Source: Lacimicrobium alkaliphilum (GTDB lineage: Bacteria; Pseudomonadota; Gammaproteobacteria; Enterobacterales; Alteromonadaceae). Taken from it: DNA of 64,000 bases. A model generated the notes under the pieces. That model was not told the DNA's origin. It worked only from the letters and a program-made list of their open reading frames with translations, and made no database searches. The position numbers and the translations under genes are program-made. Positions 36,613 through 45,598 of this stretch are shown piece after piece. The stretch is taken from the NCBI RefSeq assembly GCF_002591895.1, contig NZ_NISX01000008.1, positions 67,788-131,787 on the forward strand, in the 5' to 3' direction. Each line of letters opens with the position of its first letter. Position 1 is the stretch's first letter.

Positions 36613-36882
36613 ATGCAAGTGAAATTTTCCGAGGATGTGATTCCTCTCTCAGAGCTGAAGATCAATCCTGGAAAGGTGGTTGGTCGAACGCAAGATACGC
36701 ATCGCCCAATCCTGCTTACCAGCCGTGGCCGCGGTGTCGCCGTTGTTCAGGGGCTTGAAGATTATGAGAGAACCGCAGAGGAATTGCGGTTTGTAAAGGC
36801 TGTGGCGCAGGGGCTTATGGATGTTCGCGAGGACAATACCCTGTCGTTGGAGACCGCCAGGAAAACCCTGGGCATCAAGTAA
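36613..36882 (+). CDS. Type II antitoxin, Phd/YefM family
   Basis: An 89-residue antitoxin. The N-terminal Phd/YefM fold is seen in EDVIPLSELKINPGKVV followed by the characteristic PILLTSRGRGVAVVQ strand and the DYERTAEEL helix. The C-terminus (about 60-89) is the probable toxin-binding arm. The stop codon is directly followed by the toxin ATG. It should neutralise the ParE-like toxin and repress the promoter through the palindrome at 36572. Confidence 0.86.
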   Translation: MQVKFSEDVIPLSELKINPGKVVGRTQDTHRPILLTSRGRGVAVVQGLEDYERTAEELRFVKAVAQGLMDVREDNTLSLETARKTLGIK

Positions 36883-37182
36883 ATGGAATTACGCATCGCG
36901 CAATCCGCTCTTGAGGACTTAAAGGCTATTCAGGAGTATTACGCAGAGCAGGATGTGCCACATATCGGTAACGATTTCGTGACTGCTATCCTGGAGCATT
37001 GTGGAATGCTTCAACGCCACCCTGATGCTGGCCGGGTTGTTCCTGAATTCAATCAGGAGCCTATTCGCGAATTAATTCACGCGCCATTTCGGGTTATCTA
37101 CCTCCGGCAAGCCACAGAGATTGTGCTCATCCGGGTCTGGCGGAGTGAAAGAGATCTCGAATTGCCAGATAACGAAACATAA
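36883..37182 (+). CDS. Type II toxin, RelE/ParE family
   Basis: A 99-residue toxin beginning immediately after the antitoxin stop. Features of the fold are AQSALEDLKAIQEYY, HPDAGRVVPEF, IRELIHAPFRVIYL and a terminal IRVWRSERDL. The sequence resembles ParE more than the ribosome-dependent RelE, so gyrase or another target is possible. The frame is intact. Confidence 0.86.
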   Translation: MELRIAQSALEDLKAIQEYYAEQDVPHIGNDFVTAILEHCGMLQRHPDAGRVVPEFNQEPIRELIHAPFRVIYLRQATEIVLIRVWRSERDLELPDNET

Positions 37183-37945
37183 TCAGACCATGCACCGGCT
37201 GCTGAAGTCTTCACTGCCTCCTGACTACAAGCTAAACCAATAACACCATATCGTCAAAGGTGCTGGACATGCCCGATAACGGCATTCGGGCATGACTAAC
37301 CCTACCCTTATTCCGACGCCATCCACACAGTCATTCCGGCGCCTGTCCAGCCCCTTTGATTAGCAGTTGGCTAAGGTGATAACACTAGCCTTAAAAATCG
37401 AAGGTGCTGGATTAGCCGGAATCCAGTGACCTGATTGCTATGATGTGAAAAGGCACTGGATCTCCGCCTTCGCGGAGATGACAGAGAGAAACGGAGATGA
37501 CAGAGAGGGGCGCAGCGGAATGCTGACTGGGAGATATGGCAGGCTTTCCCGGATCCCAGCAGCCTTTCACTACCCACCTGAGTCACCCTTTTTAAGGTAA
37601 CTCACAGGTGCTGGACAAGTCCGCTTCACTGCATCCAGGTATATCCAGCACCGTTGATAAACGGATATTACTGGTTAGTACATTGTAAAACTCAACGGAT
37701 GCTGGGCTACGTGCTGATTAGAAACACCAAGGCAGCAAGGGCACTGGATCTCCGCCTTCGCGGAGATGACAAAGTAGAGCTGAAATGACAAAGTAGAGCT
37801 GAAATGACAAAGTAGAGCTGAAATGACAGAAAGAGACATGAGCCCCGGCATATATCAACCGATAGTTGACAATAGAGGATCGGTCGGCGAAACTATTTAC
37901 TAAATGGATTGGGCAATCCCGGTCGGCGTTAATGCCTCAGTGGTT
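37183..37945. repeat. Intergenic repeat mosaic with 19-bp tandem repeat
   Basis: About 760 bp without a protein gene. An ATGCCCGA hairpin lies at 37269-37293. A CCGCCTTCGCGG palindrome lies near 37464 and 37748. Positions 37509-37653 match 39161-39309 (about 145 bp), including a GGTGCTGGA...TCCAGCACC palindrome. A 19-bp unit beginning ATGACAAAGTAGAGC is repeated three times at 37766-37822. Confidence 0.65.
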
Positions 37946-37965
37946 TCACTGGGGCTTTTCGCTTT
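37866..37965 (+). ncRNA. Candidate small RNA ending in an intrinsic terminator
   Basis: A TTGACA box at 37866-37871 is followed by a 9-bp repeat CGGTCGGCG at about 37881 and 37920. Then a strong terminator hairpin GCCTCAGTG-GTTT-CACTGGGGC (37934-37955) with TTTTCGCTTTTT follows. No protein frame explains a plus-strand terminator here. No good -10 box is at standard spacing, so the transcript is only a possibility. Confidence 0.3.
37934..37965 (+). terminator. Rho-independent terminator, plus strand
   Basis: A nine-pair stem with one G-T pair, a four-base loop, and a T-rich run TTTTCGCTTTTT. It overlaps the 3' end of the convergent DUF3800 gene. Confidence 0.7.
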
Positions 37966-38833
37966 TTGGGGTTGGATAAATCATCATTCCAACATTTTCA
38001 TAGCCATCCCCCACTGCATTTCTTCCACCTTCACAATAGAATTTTTGCCTGAGTGATTCAAAAGCCCGATTATCTTGAGCTGGTCGAAGTGTTTTTAGTC
38101 CTATTGGCCTTGCGACCAAGTCAGCAAGTTGCAGGCCTGAAGACATTACCTGTTTATGAGCGAACAGAATTTCAAATGGTAGATTAATGCCAAGTGAGTT
38201 GTTTCCATCGCATACGCGCCGGAATTCAAGTTCCAGCTCATCATCTTCTCTGCTGCCTCGTCGTTCAACCACAATATGTGTCTTTTTTTCATGCTGGTGC
38301 TTTTCACATAAAAACGCATGCAATTTTTCCATACACAGGGCCAGAGCAATATGATAGGCATTATCACCAGGGTTACTCTTGGCAATAGGACGTTTATCAA
38401 CAGTCGCACTGATGAGCACAAAGTTACTGAACTCTATGATCTCAGTTAACTGATCCATAAATGTCTGCTGATGTGAGCTGCTTCGGAAGATATTAAATTG
38501 ACCTGTCCGGCGTCGAATTTCATTCTCATGCAAAACAATCTGATCGTGCCCAAAGTGGTTGAACTTAAATTTCTCCAGGGCTGGAACAATAACTTCACTG
38601 TAGTGGCGTTTATGGAACACACAGAAAGCCAACACAAAGATAGGGTACTGTGGATCAATACTTTGCAAACTGTGATCGCCACTCTCATCAACATACACAA
38701 TAAACTTGCTAAACTGGTTGTCGCCACCAACGCCTATTGGCTGATGTTGACGAATCTTATCTAAGTTTTCTTGTTCAAATTCAAATAAGGGAAGTTGCGT
38801 ACCAATCTCGCGTTTACTATCAGTGTTGCTCAT
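37946..38833 (-). CDS. DUF3800 domain protein
   Basis: A 295-residue protein with the DUF3800 hallmarks: FIVYVDESGDHSL near the start, LHENEIRRRTG in the middle and SSGLQLADLVARPIG near the end. The acidic residues in these motifs suggest an RNase H-like nuclease fold, a resemblance known for the family but without a proven function here. GGAAG lies upstream of ATG 38833. The family is frequent in mobile and defence regions, consistent with the neighbouring genes. Confidence 0.82.
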   Translation of the reverse strand: MSNTDSKREIGTQLPLFEFEQENLDKIRQHQPIGVGGDNQFSKFIVYVDESGDHSLQSIDPQYPIFVLAFCVFHKRHYSEVIVPALEKFKFNHFGHDQIVLHENEIRRRTGQFNIFRSSSHQQTFMDQLTEIIEFSNFVLISATVDKRPIAKSNPGDNAYHIALALCMEKLHAFLCEKHQHEKKTHIVVERRGSREDDELELEFRRVCDGNNSLGINLPFEILFAHKQVMSSGLQLADLVARPIGLKTLRPAQDNRAFESLRQKFYCEGGRNAVGDGYENVGMMIYPTPKSEKPQ

Positions 38834-39423
38834 CTTTATAACTTCCTTGCTTTATCGCTATACGTTAAGTGTCTGCGTTTTTAATGGATGCTGGCTTACC
38901 ACTCACTGTGCTCCTTTATCAGTATTCTCTGACATTGAGTCCTAAATACTGTAACTGCGGTCAATTCTGATAATGTAGTGAGTTAACTACGGTTTTCCAA
39001 TCTTATTAATATTTTTGGACTGTTACCGGCATTATGCACAGGCTTTTTGTGAGGATGAGGTCACATCCAGGCTACGCGCTGATTAGAAACACCAATCCAT
39101 CAAGGACGCTGGATCTCGGCCTTCGGGGAGATGACAGAGATAAGCCGCGATTACAGACAAGAGCGCAGCGGAATGCTGACTGGGAGATATGGCAGGCTTT
39201 CCCGGATTCCAGTGACCTTTCATTGCTCAACTGAGCCACCTCTTTTTAAGTTAACTCTCAGGTGCTGGACAAGTCCGCTTCGCTGCATCCAGGTATATCC
39301 AGCACCTTTGGGTACTCAATTGTCGGGCTAAAGCCGCGACCTACAACACCAGAGGGTGCCGGGCTACCCCTACACCGTGATGGTGGGGTGCGTTGTCGGA
39401 CTGAAGTCCGACCTACCAGGCCG
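38834..39423. repeat. Repeats and methyltransferase 5' remnant
   Basis: Positions 38968-39055 resemble 34248-34331, the upstream region and first codons of the methyltransferase gene; the translated remnant reads LDCYRHYAQAF against LDYYQQHAQAF. Positions 39067-39135 match 37702-37770 and positions 39161-39309 match 37509-37653. No gene. Confidence 0.65.
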
Positions 39424-39939
39424 CTAAGGAAATAACTGTACTATGCCGCTTTCGCCCTGCATATCGCCCACTATCCAGATTTGCTCAAAGGGGTGCTGAT
39501 CCGGCACATCGATATGGTGCTGCAGTGACTGGATCTCTTCTGCTGTCCAGGCCGGATGTGCATTGCGCAGCACCAGCCATACGCGGTGAGTTTTATACCG
39601 TTTTACAGACTTATTGGCGAGAATCCGGTTGAGGGATTTGAGCAGGCGCTGATGGGCGTCGGTGTACTGGTCAAGTTCCTTTAATTCCTGGCGGGTTTTC
39701 TCATCCAGTTCGCGCCCGAGGATCTTCATCGCCTCTTTTTCTGAGCCGTACACATGGGCAATTTCCAGATCCAGCCGCTCGCCGTTTAAAAAGCAGGAAA
39801 CATCCGGTTTACGGGGCCGGTTGTGCCAGATATGGCGGATAATCTCACCGGTTTTGTGCTCATACCAGCGCATAAATAGCCGGGCCGCTTCGTGCTCAAG
39901 GGCGATTTTTTCGGATTCGCTACTCTGTGTATGCTTCAT
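39424..39939 (-). CDS. Hypothetical protein, possibly nuclease-like
   Basis: A 171-residue protein not recognised with certainty. A segment KPDVSCFLNGERLDLEIAHVY has the shape of the PD-(D/E)xK core (Asp, then Glu after a short hairpin), but the usual Lys is not at the expected place. A helical region and a C-terminal strand-rich part (IWIVGDMQG) follow. It lies 23 bp downstream of another small gene on the same strand, so the two form an operon of unknown job. Confidence 0.6.
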   Translation of the reverse strand: MKHTQSSESEKIALEHEAARLFMRWYEHKTGEIIRHIWHNRPRKPDVSCFLNGERLDLEIAHVYGSEKEAMKILGRELDEKTRQELKELDQYTDAHQRLLKSLNRILANKSVKRYKTHRVWLVLRNAHPAWTAEEIQSLQHHIDVPDQHPFEQIWIVGDMQGESGIVQLFP

Positions 39940-39962
39940 CGGTTACAGCTAAGGTTTACTAT

Positions 39963-40262
39963 TCAGGGTTTGCGCTCTACGGCGGGTATTTCGTAGTACT
40001 TTTCCGGTGATTGCTTTTTGATGGCATTGAGTTTTTCTTTACGCTCCAGGCGGTGTTGCACGGTTTCACCAAATACCTGTTGGTGGGCCGATTCGATCAT
40101 CTCTTTGGCTTGCAGTTGGCTGATAAACCCCAGCAATTGTGCAGCATGAATACAACCTTCGGTACGGTGTTTAAAGGCATCATCAGGTTCGCCCGCTTTG
40201 GTGCGCTGGTACACCTCAAGTATCTGCTGTTGGCAATGCTGTATAAAGGCGTTTTTATCCAT
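39963..40262 (-). CDS. Small hypothetical protein
   Basis: A 99-residue helical protein with high Gln/Lys/Glu content and no recognised domain. ATG 40262 lacks a strong Shine-Dalgarno. It precedes the 171-residue protein by 23 bp. An overlapping frame (40097-40405) is open in the same direction but less likely because this one keeps a compact protein-like composition up to its stop. Confidence 0.55.
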   Translation of the reverse strand: MDKNAFIQHCQQQILEVYQRTKAGEPDDAFKHRTEGCIHAAQLLGFISQLQAKEMIESAHQQVFGETVQHRLERKEKLNAIKKQSPEKYYEIPAVERKP

Positions 40263-40912
40263 GTTGATCTGCCGGTTGGGGAATCTTCGACCAGCTTATT
40301 GAATTTTGCCCGGGGTGTCATGGGTTTGCGTTTTTTCTGGCTTTGTTTGGTTTTATGGGGTTTTGTCGGACTGAAGTCCGCACCTACCGAGCCTTTAGCC
40401 GTCATGCCCGAGTGTTGTTATCGGGCATCCAGCACATTTGATGATAAGGCGTTATTGGTTAGCACCTTGGTAATTCAAACGTTGCTGGGCACCCATCGCA
40501 CTTAAAAAAAGACCAGAATAACCACAGAGAACACCGAGAACACCGAGAAATGCAGGGCCCATATCTTAAAACCTCTGTGTCCTCTGTGGTTAAATTTCTT
40601 TTTCTGACTGCTGATACAGAAAAAAGGCACGGGGTTCCCGCCAACAGCTAGCGGGAACGACGGGAGTGTTACCGGGATGCCGGATGTAGGTCGGATTTTA
40701 ATCCGACAATAGCCCGCTGGCTATGTAGATGTTTTCGGGTTTATCCGGCAGCTCTGATTGCTCAGTTGTCGGGCTGAAGCCTCGACCTACAACACCAGAG
40801 GGTGCTGGACAAGCCCGATAACAACTTCGGGCATGACAGGGTTCGCTGTGATTCGAATACATTCTCCCCTGCATAGCTTCGGCGGGAATTGTTCGTTGTT
40901 CGCAAGTTCCGT
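40263..40912. repeat. Intergenic repeats, no gene
   Basis: Positions 40404-40428 and 40811-40834 are ATGCCCGA-type hairpins. Positions 40515-40590 hold a CACAGAGAACACCGAG / CTCTGTGTCCTCTGTGG inverted pair, related in style to the repeat at 1-282. Copies of 'ttgtcgg-ctgaagtc' motifs occur near 40367 and 40763. Nothing protein-like is visible. Confidence 0.55.
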
Positions 40913-42214
40913 TTACAGTGTAAGCCGGTGTGACTCGCTAATCTCTTCAATCAGAGAGCCGGGCACCTTCTCTTCGGCGGCTATCTGTGGCCACTGGCTG
41001 ATAACGCTGATGGTATGGTCAATAATGTTGTCAGCCTTTTTACGGGAGAAGTTGGATATCAGGCTAGCGATGGTTAACAGATCATCGCGGCTAAAGCCGT
41101 CCCGTTTGCCATTGATCGACATCTGATGTCTGGCTACCCATTCTGAACCTGGCCTATAGCTCCAGGCCATGTCATAGGCCGGTGCCAGGGCCCACTCGAA
41201 GTTATCATCCACATAAAAGGAGGTGTTTTTTGTATGGTCGTCGTGATTGCGGCTCACCACATTGAACACCATGCGCCGGAAGATCTGCACCTGCTCTTTC
41301 TGGGTTAAATTGAGCTGGCGGGCCTGAGCCAGCAACTGTTCGTAGCTGAAATGGCCGGGCTTTTTATAATCAGCATGGGCGAGGCCGTTCAGGGTTAATA
41401 CGTGATACTTCTGATTTTGCTCACGGTCAAAACGCCGGGTCATAAAGTGGCGACGGTTGCCTTCATGCAGAATTTCACAGGGGCTCATCTCAATATCGCA
41501 AGCTTTGGCCATTCTGTAGTAAGCATATTCCATCAGCCCATAGCCAATGGGGTCGCCAAAGGTCTGTACGCCCTTACGGTGCTCAACCACGCCGTCAAAT
41601 TTAAGCAGATAATGTTGATACCCCTCTGGCGCCGGCACCTGGCCCGACAAAATATGATCGCGTTTTTCATTGATGGCAATCACCGCTTTGGGCCGCGCGC
41701 CCCCTGCTGATGTACCCACTTGCAGCAGATTTAACAGCCCATCGGCGTCCTGCATGCTGGCAGCAAAATGGGCTCTGTCGTCCAGCACTTTCTGGGCCAG
41801 TTGCACCAGTTCGGCCAGTTCCACCTCAAAGGGGTTGTCAGAGTCCAGTTCCACGGCGGGTTGATATTCCAGTGCCCCCATGCCGCGCTTACCGGTATAC
41901 AGTAACCGGTCAATTGCGGTGAACTGAGCCGCATCCAAACCCTTGCGGGCCAGCCAGGCATCAATTAATGCATTGCCAAAGTCATCGGGAAGGGAGTCAG
42001 CAAATACCGCTGGCAAGCCCTTGTAGGTGTCAAATGCCAGCCCCGGAAAACTGAATACCCCCTTTTGCAGTGGCAGGTGGTTAGGGTCAAGGGAGAACCC
42101 GCTCACGATCCACTCCGGCGTATATTCAAAAGACACAATGGCCGAGTCGTCTTCTTCGGCCAGTGCTCCAACCCGAACCCCGTCAAATTCTACGGTACAG
42201 ACTTTTGCTACCAT
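40913..42214 (-). CDS. hipA: HipA-family toxin kinase
   Basis: A 433-residue Ser/Thr kinase of the HipA family. The N-terminal subdomain contains FAFPGLAFD-like and LPDDFGN motifs. Kinase elements are YLLKFDG (ATP-binding Lys), SRNHDDHTKN (catalytic loop) and PAYDMAW (metal-binding Asp). HipA proteins phosphorylate tRNA synthetases and can induce dormancy. It follows the HipB gene by 3 bp. The frame is intact. Confidence 0.88.
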   Translation of the reverse strand: MVAKVCTVEFDGVRVGALAEEDDSAIVSFEYTPEWIVSGFSLDPNHLPLQKGVFSFPGLAFDTYKGLPAVFADSLPDDFGNALIDAWLARKGLDAAQFTAIDRLLYTGKRGMGALEYQPAVELDSDNPFEVELAELVQLAQKVLDDRAHFAASMQDADGLLNLLQVGTSAGGARPKAVIAINEKRDHILSGQVPAPEGYQHYLLKFDGVVEHRKGVQTFGDPIGYGLMEYAYYRMAKACDIEMSPCEILHEGNRRHFMTRRFDREQNQKYHVLTLNGLAHADYKKPGHFSYEQLLAQARQLNLTQKEQVQIFRRMVFNVVSRNHDDHTKNTSFYVDDNFEWALAPAYDMAWSYRPGSEWVARHQMSINGKRDGFSRDDLLTIASLISNFSRKKADNIIDHTISVISQWPQIAAEEKVPGSLIEEISESHRLTL

Positions 42215-42217
42215 GCT

Positions 42218-42598
42218 TTATTCGCCTTTTGTTTTGAGTGGCTTTCTTTTCAGCAGCAGGTCTGCCTGAGTCAGGGCTCTCTCCCGTGCTCCTTTAACGC
42301 CCCCCAAAGTTCGCGCTCGTGAACCACTGTGCTTACTGGCTAGCTGCAAAGGGCTGATCCGCTGTTCCGGTATCAGGTCGTCAAACTGCTCCACCAGCCC
42401 GAACTGCCGTACCAGGGCCACAAAAACCTCAAGCTTGCACTTACCCTCTTTAATGGCCCGGTATGATTTTGGGGTAATCCCCACACGTTCAGCCATGTCG
42501 GCTTGTTTGATGCCCTGCTGTTTTCTGCGCTCTTCCAGCCGGTTATAGAGCTCTTCGATAACCGCTGTATCTGACAGGCTTCGGGTGATCTTCGTCAT
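42218..42598 (-). CDS. hipB: HipB-like XRE-family antitoxin
   Basis: A 126-residue DNA-binding antitoxin. The XRE helix-turn-helix (about 25-85) includes GIKQADMAERVGITPKSYRAIKEGK. A basic C-terminal tail (about 100-126) may bind HipA. It is first in the hipBA operon. GGTAAT-type repeats in the upstream region are probable operators. Confidence 0.86.
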   Translation of the reverse strand: MTKITRSLSDTAVIEELYNRLEERRKQQGIKQADMAERVGITPKSYRAIKEGKCKLEVFVALVRQFGLVEQFDDLIPEQRISPLQLASKHSGSRARTLGGVKGARERALTQADLLLKRKPLKTKGE

Positions 42599-42720
42599 GA
42601 GTACTTTACTACCTATTATCGCAACTTTATGGCCTCTATGGGTAATATAGTACTCTTACAACATAACGACAAGCTCTGGTTTAAATGGGTAATACATTAC
42701 CTTTAATAACCACAAAACCT
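42599..42720. promoter_or_regulatory. Candidate HipB operators
   Basis: The near palindrome GGTAATACATTACC (42688-42701) and a related GGTAATATAGTAC (42641-42653) lie upstream of hipB. The shared GGTAAT half-sites suggest antitoxin binding. No clear single promoter was picked out. Confidence 0.45.
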
Positions 42721-42774
42721 GTAAAAGGGTATTTATTTACTTATCAAATGGATTGATGAACAAGGCAGGGCTGG

Positions 42775-43365
42775 CTATGTACTGGCCGCACCTTTGTGAC
42801 CAGGCAGTTCAAGTAGCGCCTGTTCAACAGCAAACACGTGCTCATCCTGTTCGTCCAGCTCACGCAGTGCCTCGGCCAGTTTAAGTAAGTATTCACTGTT
42901 TGGCCCGCTGGGGCCTTCACTGCGGGCAATATGAGCGGCGATGTCGGCTTCACTGGCCGGACCCAGCCAGGCGTCATTATCAGAGCTGGCCATATACACC
43001 AGGCCCTCGGTTTCGCCGGGCTCATCTAACCATTGCAGTTGGGTAAGTACCCGTAAATAACCGTTTTTCTCACGATGATCGAGGTGGTCAAAGGTATCCG
43101 GCGTCACTTTATAGGCCATTCCGGCACAACGCGCACCCGGTTTTTCGATTAAGGTGGCTACCCGCCCCGGCGCCTCCGGCGTGCCGCGATGATCATGTGA
43201 ACCCTGCCAGAAACGCCGTTGCCAGCCGCGGATAAAGGCCGGCCTGCGCTGCAGATACGGAAAATCTGCTTTGTAGATAAGTGAGCCATACCCAAACAAC
43301 CATACGGATTCGAGGTGATCCAGCGGCTGGCGTTGTTTGTTCAGGGCGATGGTGTTGTGCGACAT
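42775..43365 (-). CDS. ChaC-like glutathione-specific gamma-glutamylcyclotransferase
   Basis: A 196-residue enzyme with the substrate loop WLFGYGSLIYK (about 22-32), RFWQGSHDHRGTPEAPGRV, and the catalytic Glu in LDHREKNGY, all typical of ChaC. It cleaves glutathione into 5-oxoproline and cysteinylglycine. ATG 43365 has a GGGAG just upstream. It is separate from hipBA and faces away from the symporter. Confidence 0.9.
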   Translation of the reverse strand: MSHNTIALNKQRQPLDHLESVWLFGYGSLIYKADFPYLQRRPAFIRGWQRRFWQGSHDHRGTPEAPGRVATLIEKPGARCAGMAYKVTPDTFDHLDHREKNGYLRVLTQLQWLDEPGETEGLVYMASSDNDAWLGPASEADIAAHIARSEGPSGPNSEYLLKLAEALRELDEQDEHVFAVEQALLELPGHKGAAST

Positions 43366-43934
43366 ATTCTCCCGGGCCAGGTCAGCCGTTGTTCAGGGGC
43401 TTTTATTAGCCTAACGGTACCATCCTCTGATGCATGATTACCATAAACCTGCGGTGTTCTCACAATCCAGCAACCTTTTAATCTATCACTGTCGCTTTTC
43501 CTCACCGAGAGGAGTCAAAGGTGCTGGGCACGTCCGCTGCGCTCCTTGCAGGCTACGCGGCAATGTAGTCCGGATGCAGCGAAGCGGAATCCGGGAATAT
43601 GCTGGCGGCATTTTTTGCCGTTCAGTAATTGGAACACAGGGCTAAAAAAGGCTCTGGATCTCCGCCTTCGCGGAGATGACAAAGAGAAACGGAAATGACA
43701 CTCCAAGACCACATTCATCCATCGTTCCCGCATGCTGTTGGCGGGAACCCAGTGCCCTTAAACAACGCAGGCAAAAAAGCGCTGGATGCCCGACTACAAC
43801 ATTCGGGCATGACAAAGAGAAACAGAGCCGACAGCAACAAACCTGGCCCAGATCAAACAACCATCAATGTTCACAGTGAATTTGCCGTCTGTGTTGTAGA
43901 CTGATTAGCAGTCAATGTGTTCACAAGGGTTACT
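43366..43934. repeat. Repeat-rich intergenic region, no gene
   Basis: Positions 43470-43556 are the first of three copies of a roughly 95-bp repeat (others at 45371-45466 and 48672-48766) with the stretch CTCACCGAGAGG. A CCGCCTTCGCGG palindrome lies near 43661 and an ATGCCCGA hairpin at 43786-43810. Confidence 0.65.
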
Positions 43935-45311
43935 ATGCTGAGTCTGCCTCTTTTTCTGCAACCTGTGGTGAAGCTTACCGCACAATTCGACAAATTTATT
44001 CAGGGGCGCCTCTGGCTTAAGGTGCTGATTGCGTTATTTCTTGGTGTCATCTGCGGCATTCTGCTCGGCCCCGATCTGCGCTGGGTATCCGTGGGTGCCG
44101 TGAAAAACATTACCGCCTGGCTGGCGCTGCCTGGCCAGTTATTTCTGGCTATTATTCAGATGATTGTGGTGCCACTGGTGCTGGCCTCGGTGGTGCGTGG
44201 GCTGGCCGCCAATAACAATCCTGATGCGTTAAAGAAGAACGGCCTGATTGCCCTGCTATTTATTGTCGGCTCTACCGCCGTGGCCGCCGCGCTGGGGATC
44301 ACACTGGCACTAAATATTCAGCCCGGCTCTTATATTGATGCGGGGATCCTCGCCGATACTCAGGCCGCCCCGCTGACCAGTGCCGTGGCCAAAGGCTTTC
44401 CGGAAATGGCAGAACTGCCGAATAAAGTTTCGGGGCTTATCCCTAAAAATCCGCTGGCCTCGATGGCCTCGGGAGAAATGCTGCAGGTGATTTTGTTTGC
44501 CGCCGTGTTAGGGGCAGCGCTGTTATCGATCCCTGCACAACAGTCTAAGCCACTGTTTGAGCTACTTGGCGCATTGCAGGAAGTGAGTCTGCGCATTGTT
44601 TCCTGGGCCATGGTGCTGGCCCCGTTGGCTGTGTTCGGCCTGATCACCAAACTGGTGGCGAATCTGGGGATTGAAGTACTGGGCGGCATGCTGGTTTATG
44701 TGCTCACCGTATTGCTGGGCATTGTGATCCTCGCGACGCTGTACCTGCTGGTGGCCAAATTCACCTGGCCGGGCCCCATCCGTGTGTTTATTGGCCATAT
44801 CCGCGAACTATTGCTGCTGGCCTTTTCCACCAGCAGTTCGGCAGCGGTGATGCCCATCAGCCTGGATGTGACTGAAAACAAACTCGGGATCCATGCCGAT
44901 ATCGCCCGTTTTCTGATCCCTCTCGGCGCCACCATCAATATGACCGGCACGGCCTTGTATCAGGGCGTGGCCACGGTGTTTCTGGCTCAGGTATTTGGCG
45001 TTGACCTGAGCCTGGCCAGTTACCTGTTTATCGTGACCATGGCGGTGGCCGCCTCAATCGGCTCACCCGCCACGCCGGGCGCCGGTATTATTATTCTGAG
45101 TATGGTGCTGGAGGGCGTTGGGATCCCGGCGGCCGGTATCGCCCTGATTCTGGGCGTAGACCGGATTCTGGACATGTGCCGTACCTCCGTCAATGTGCTC
45201 GGCGATGTGGTTTCCTGTACCACGGTGCAATATTTTACCGCCAATAAGAGTCGCCTGCCGGCTCCCCCGGAAGACTCATCACCCTCCACACAAAACGGGG
45301 AGTCTGTCTGA
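43935..45311 (+). CDS. Dicarboxylate/amino acid:cation symporter (DAACS family)
   Basis: A 458-residue inner-membrane symporter from ATG 43935, with AAGGG five bases before it (an in-frame GTG at 43917 is less likely). It shows eight hydrophobic spans, the Ser-rich hairpin FSTSSSAAVMP, the NMTGTALYQG motif and a substrate-binding DRILDMCRTSVNVLGD near the end. It carries dicarboxylates or acidic/neutral amino acids with Na+ or H+. The substrate cannot be set from sequence. Confidence 0.88.
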   Translation: MLSLPLFLQPVVKLTAQFDKFIQGRLWLKVLIALFLGVICGILLGPDLRWVSVGAVKNITAWLALPGQLFLAIIQMIVVPLVLASVVRGLAANNNPDALKKNGLIALLFIVGSTAVAAALGITLALNIQPGSYIDAGILADTQAAPLTSAVAKGFPEMAELPNKVSGLIPKNPLASMASGEMLQVILFAAVLGAALLSIPAQQSKPLFELLGALQEVSLRIVSWAMVLAPLAVFGLITKLVANLGIEVLGGMLVYVLTVLLGIVILATLYLLVAKFTWPGPIRVFIGHIRELLLLAFSTSSSAAVMPISLDVTENKLGIHADIARFLIPLGATINMTGTALYQGVATVFLAQVFGVDLSLASYLFIVTMAVAASIGSPATPGAGIIILSMVLEGVGIPAAGIALILGVDRILDMCRTSVNVLGDVVSCTTVQYFTANKSRLPAPPEDSSPSTQNGESV

Positions 45312-45598
45312 AACCGATATAAAAACTTACTGAGCACCGGTTGTGCTGAGGCAACCCGGTGATGTTCCCGCAATCCAGCAACCTTTGAATCTATCACTGT
45401 CGCATTTCCTCACCGAGAGGAGTCAAAGGTGCTGGACACGTCCGCTGCGCTCCTTGCAGGCTACGCCCCACCAACGGCAAATGGTCATGCCCGAATGAAG
45501 GGCGAGTATGGCTCACGCCCCAATCCGGGTATATGCCACTGGCGGCTTTTTTGCTTTACCGATAAGCTGTCTGGAATTACCGGAAGATGGAGCGGAGT
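45312..45598. repeat. Copy of the 95-bp repeat
   Basis: Positions 45371-45466 match 43470-43556 and 48672-48766. A broken ATGCCCGA hairpin follows at about 45485. No gene. Confidence 0.65.

Noticed and set aside
37766-37822. Possible CRISPR array
   Set aside because: The units are contiguous 19-bp repeats without spacers, and no cas gene is nearby.
40097-40405. 102-residue minus-strand frame overlapping the small gene at 39963
   Set aside because: Basic, low-complexity start in repeat DNA; the overlapping 99-residue frame is more protein-like.
43383-43405. 18-bp identity with the Phd antitoxin gene near 36738
   Set aside because: Too short to separate from chance and no wider similarity was seen.
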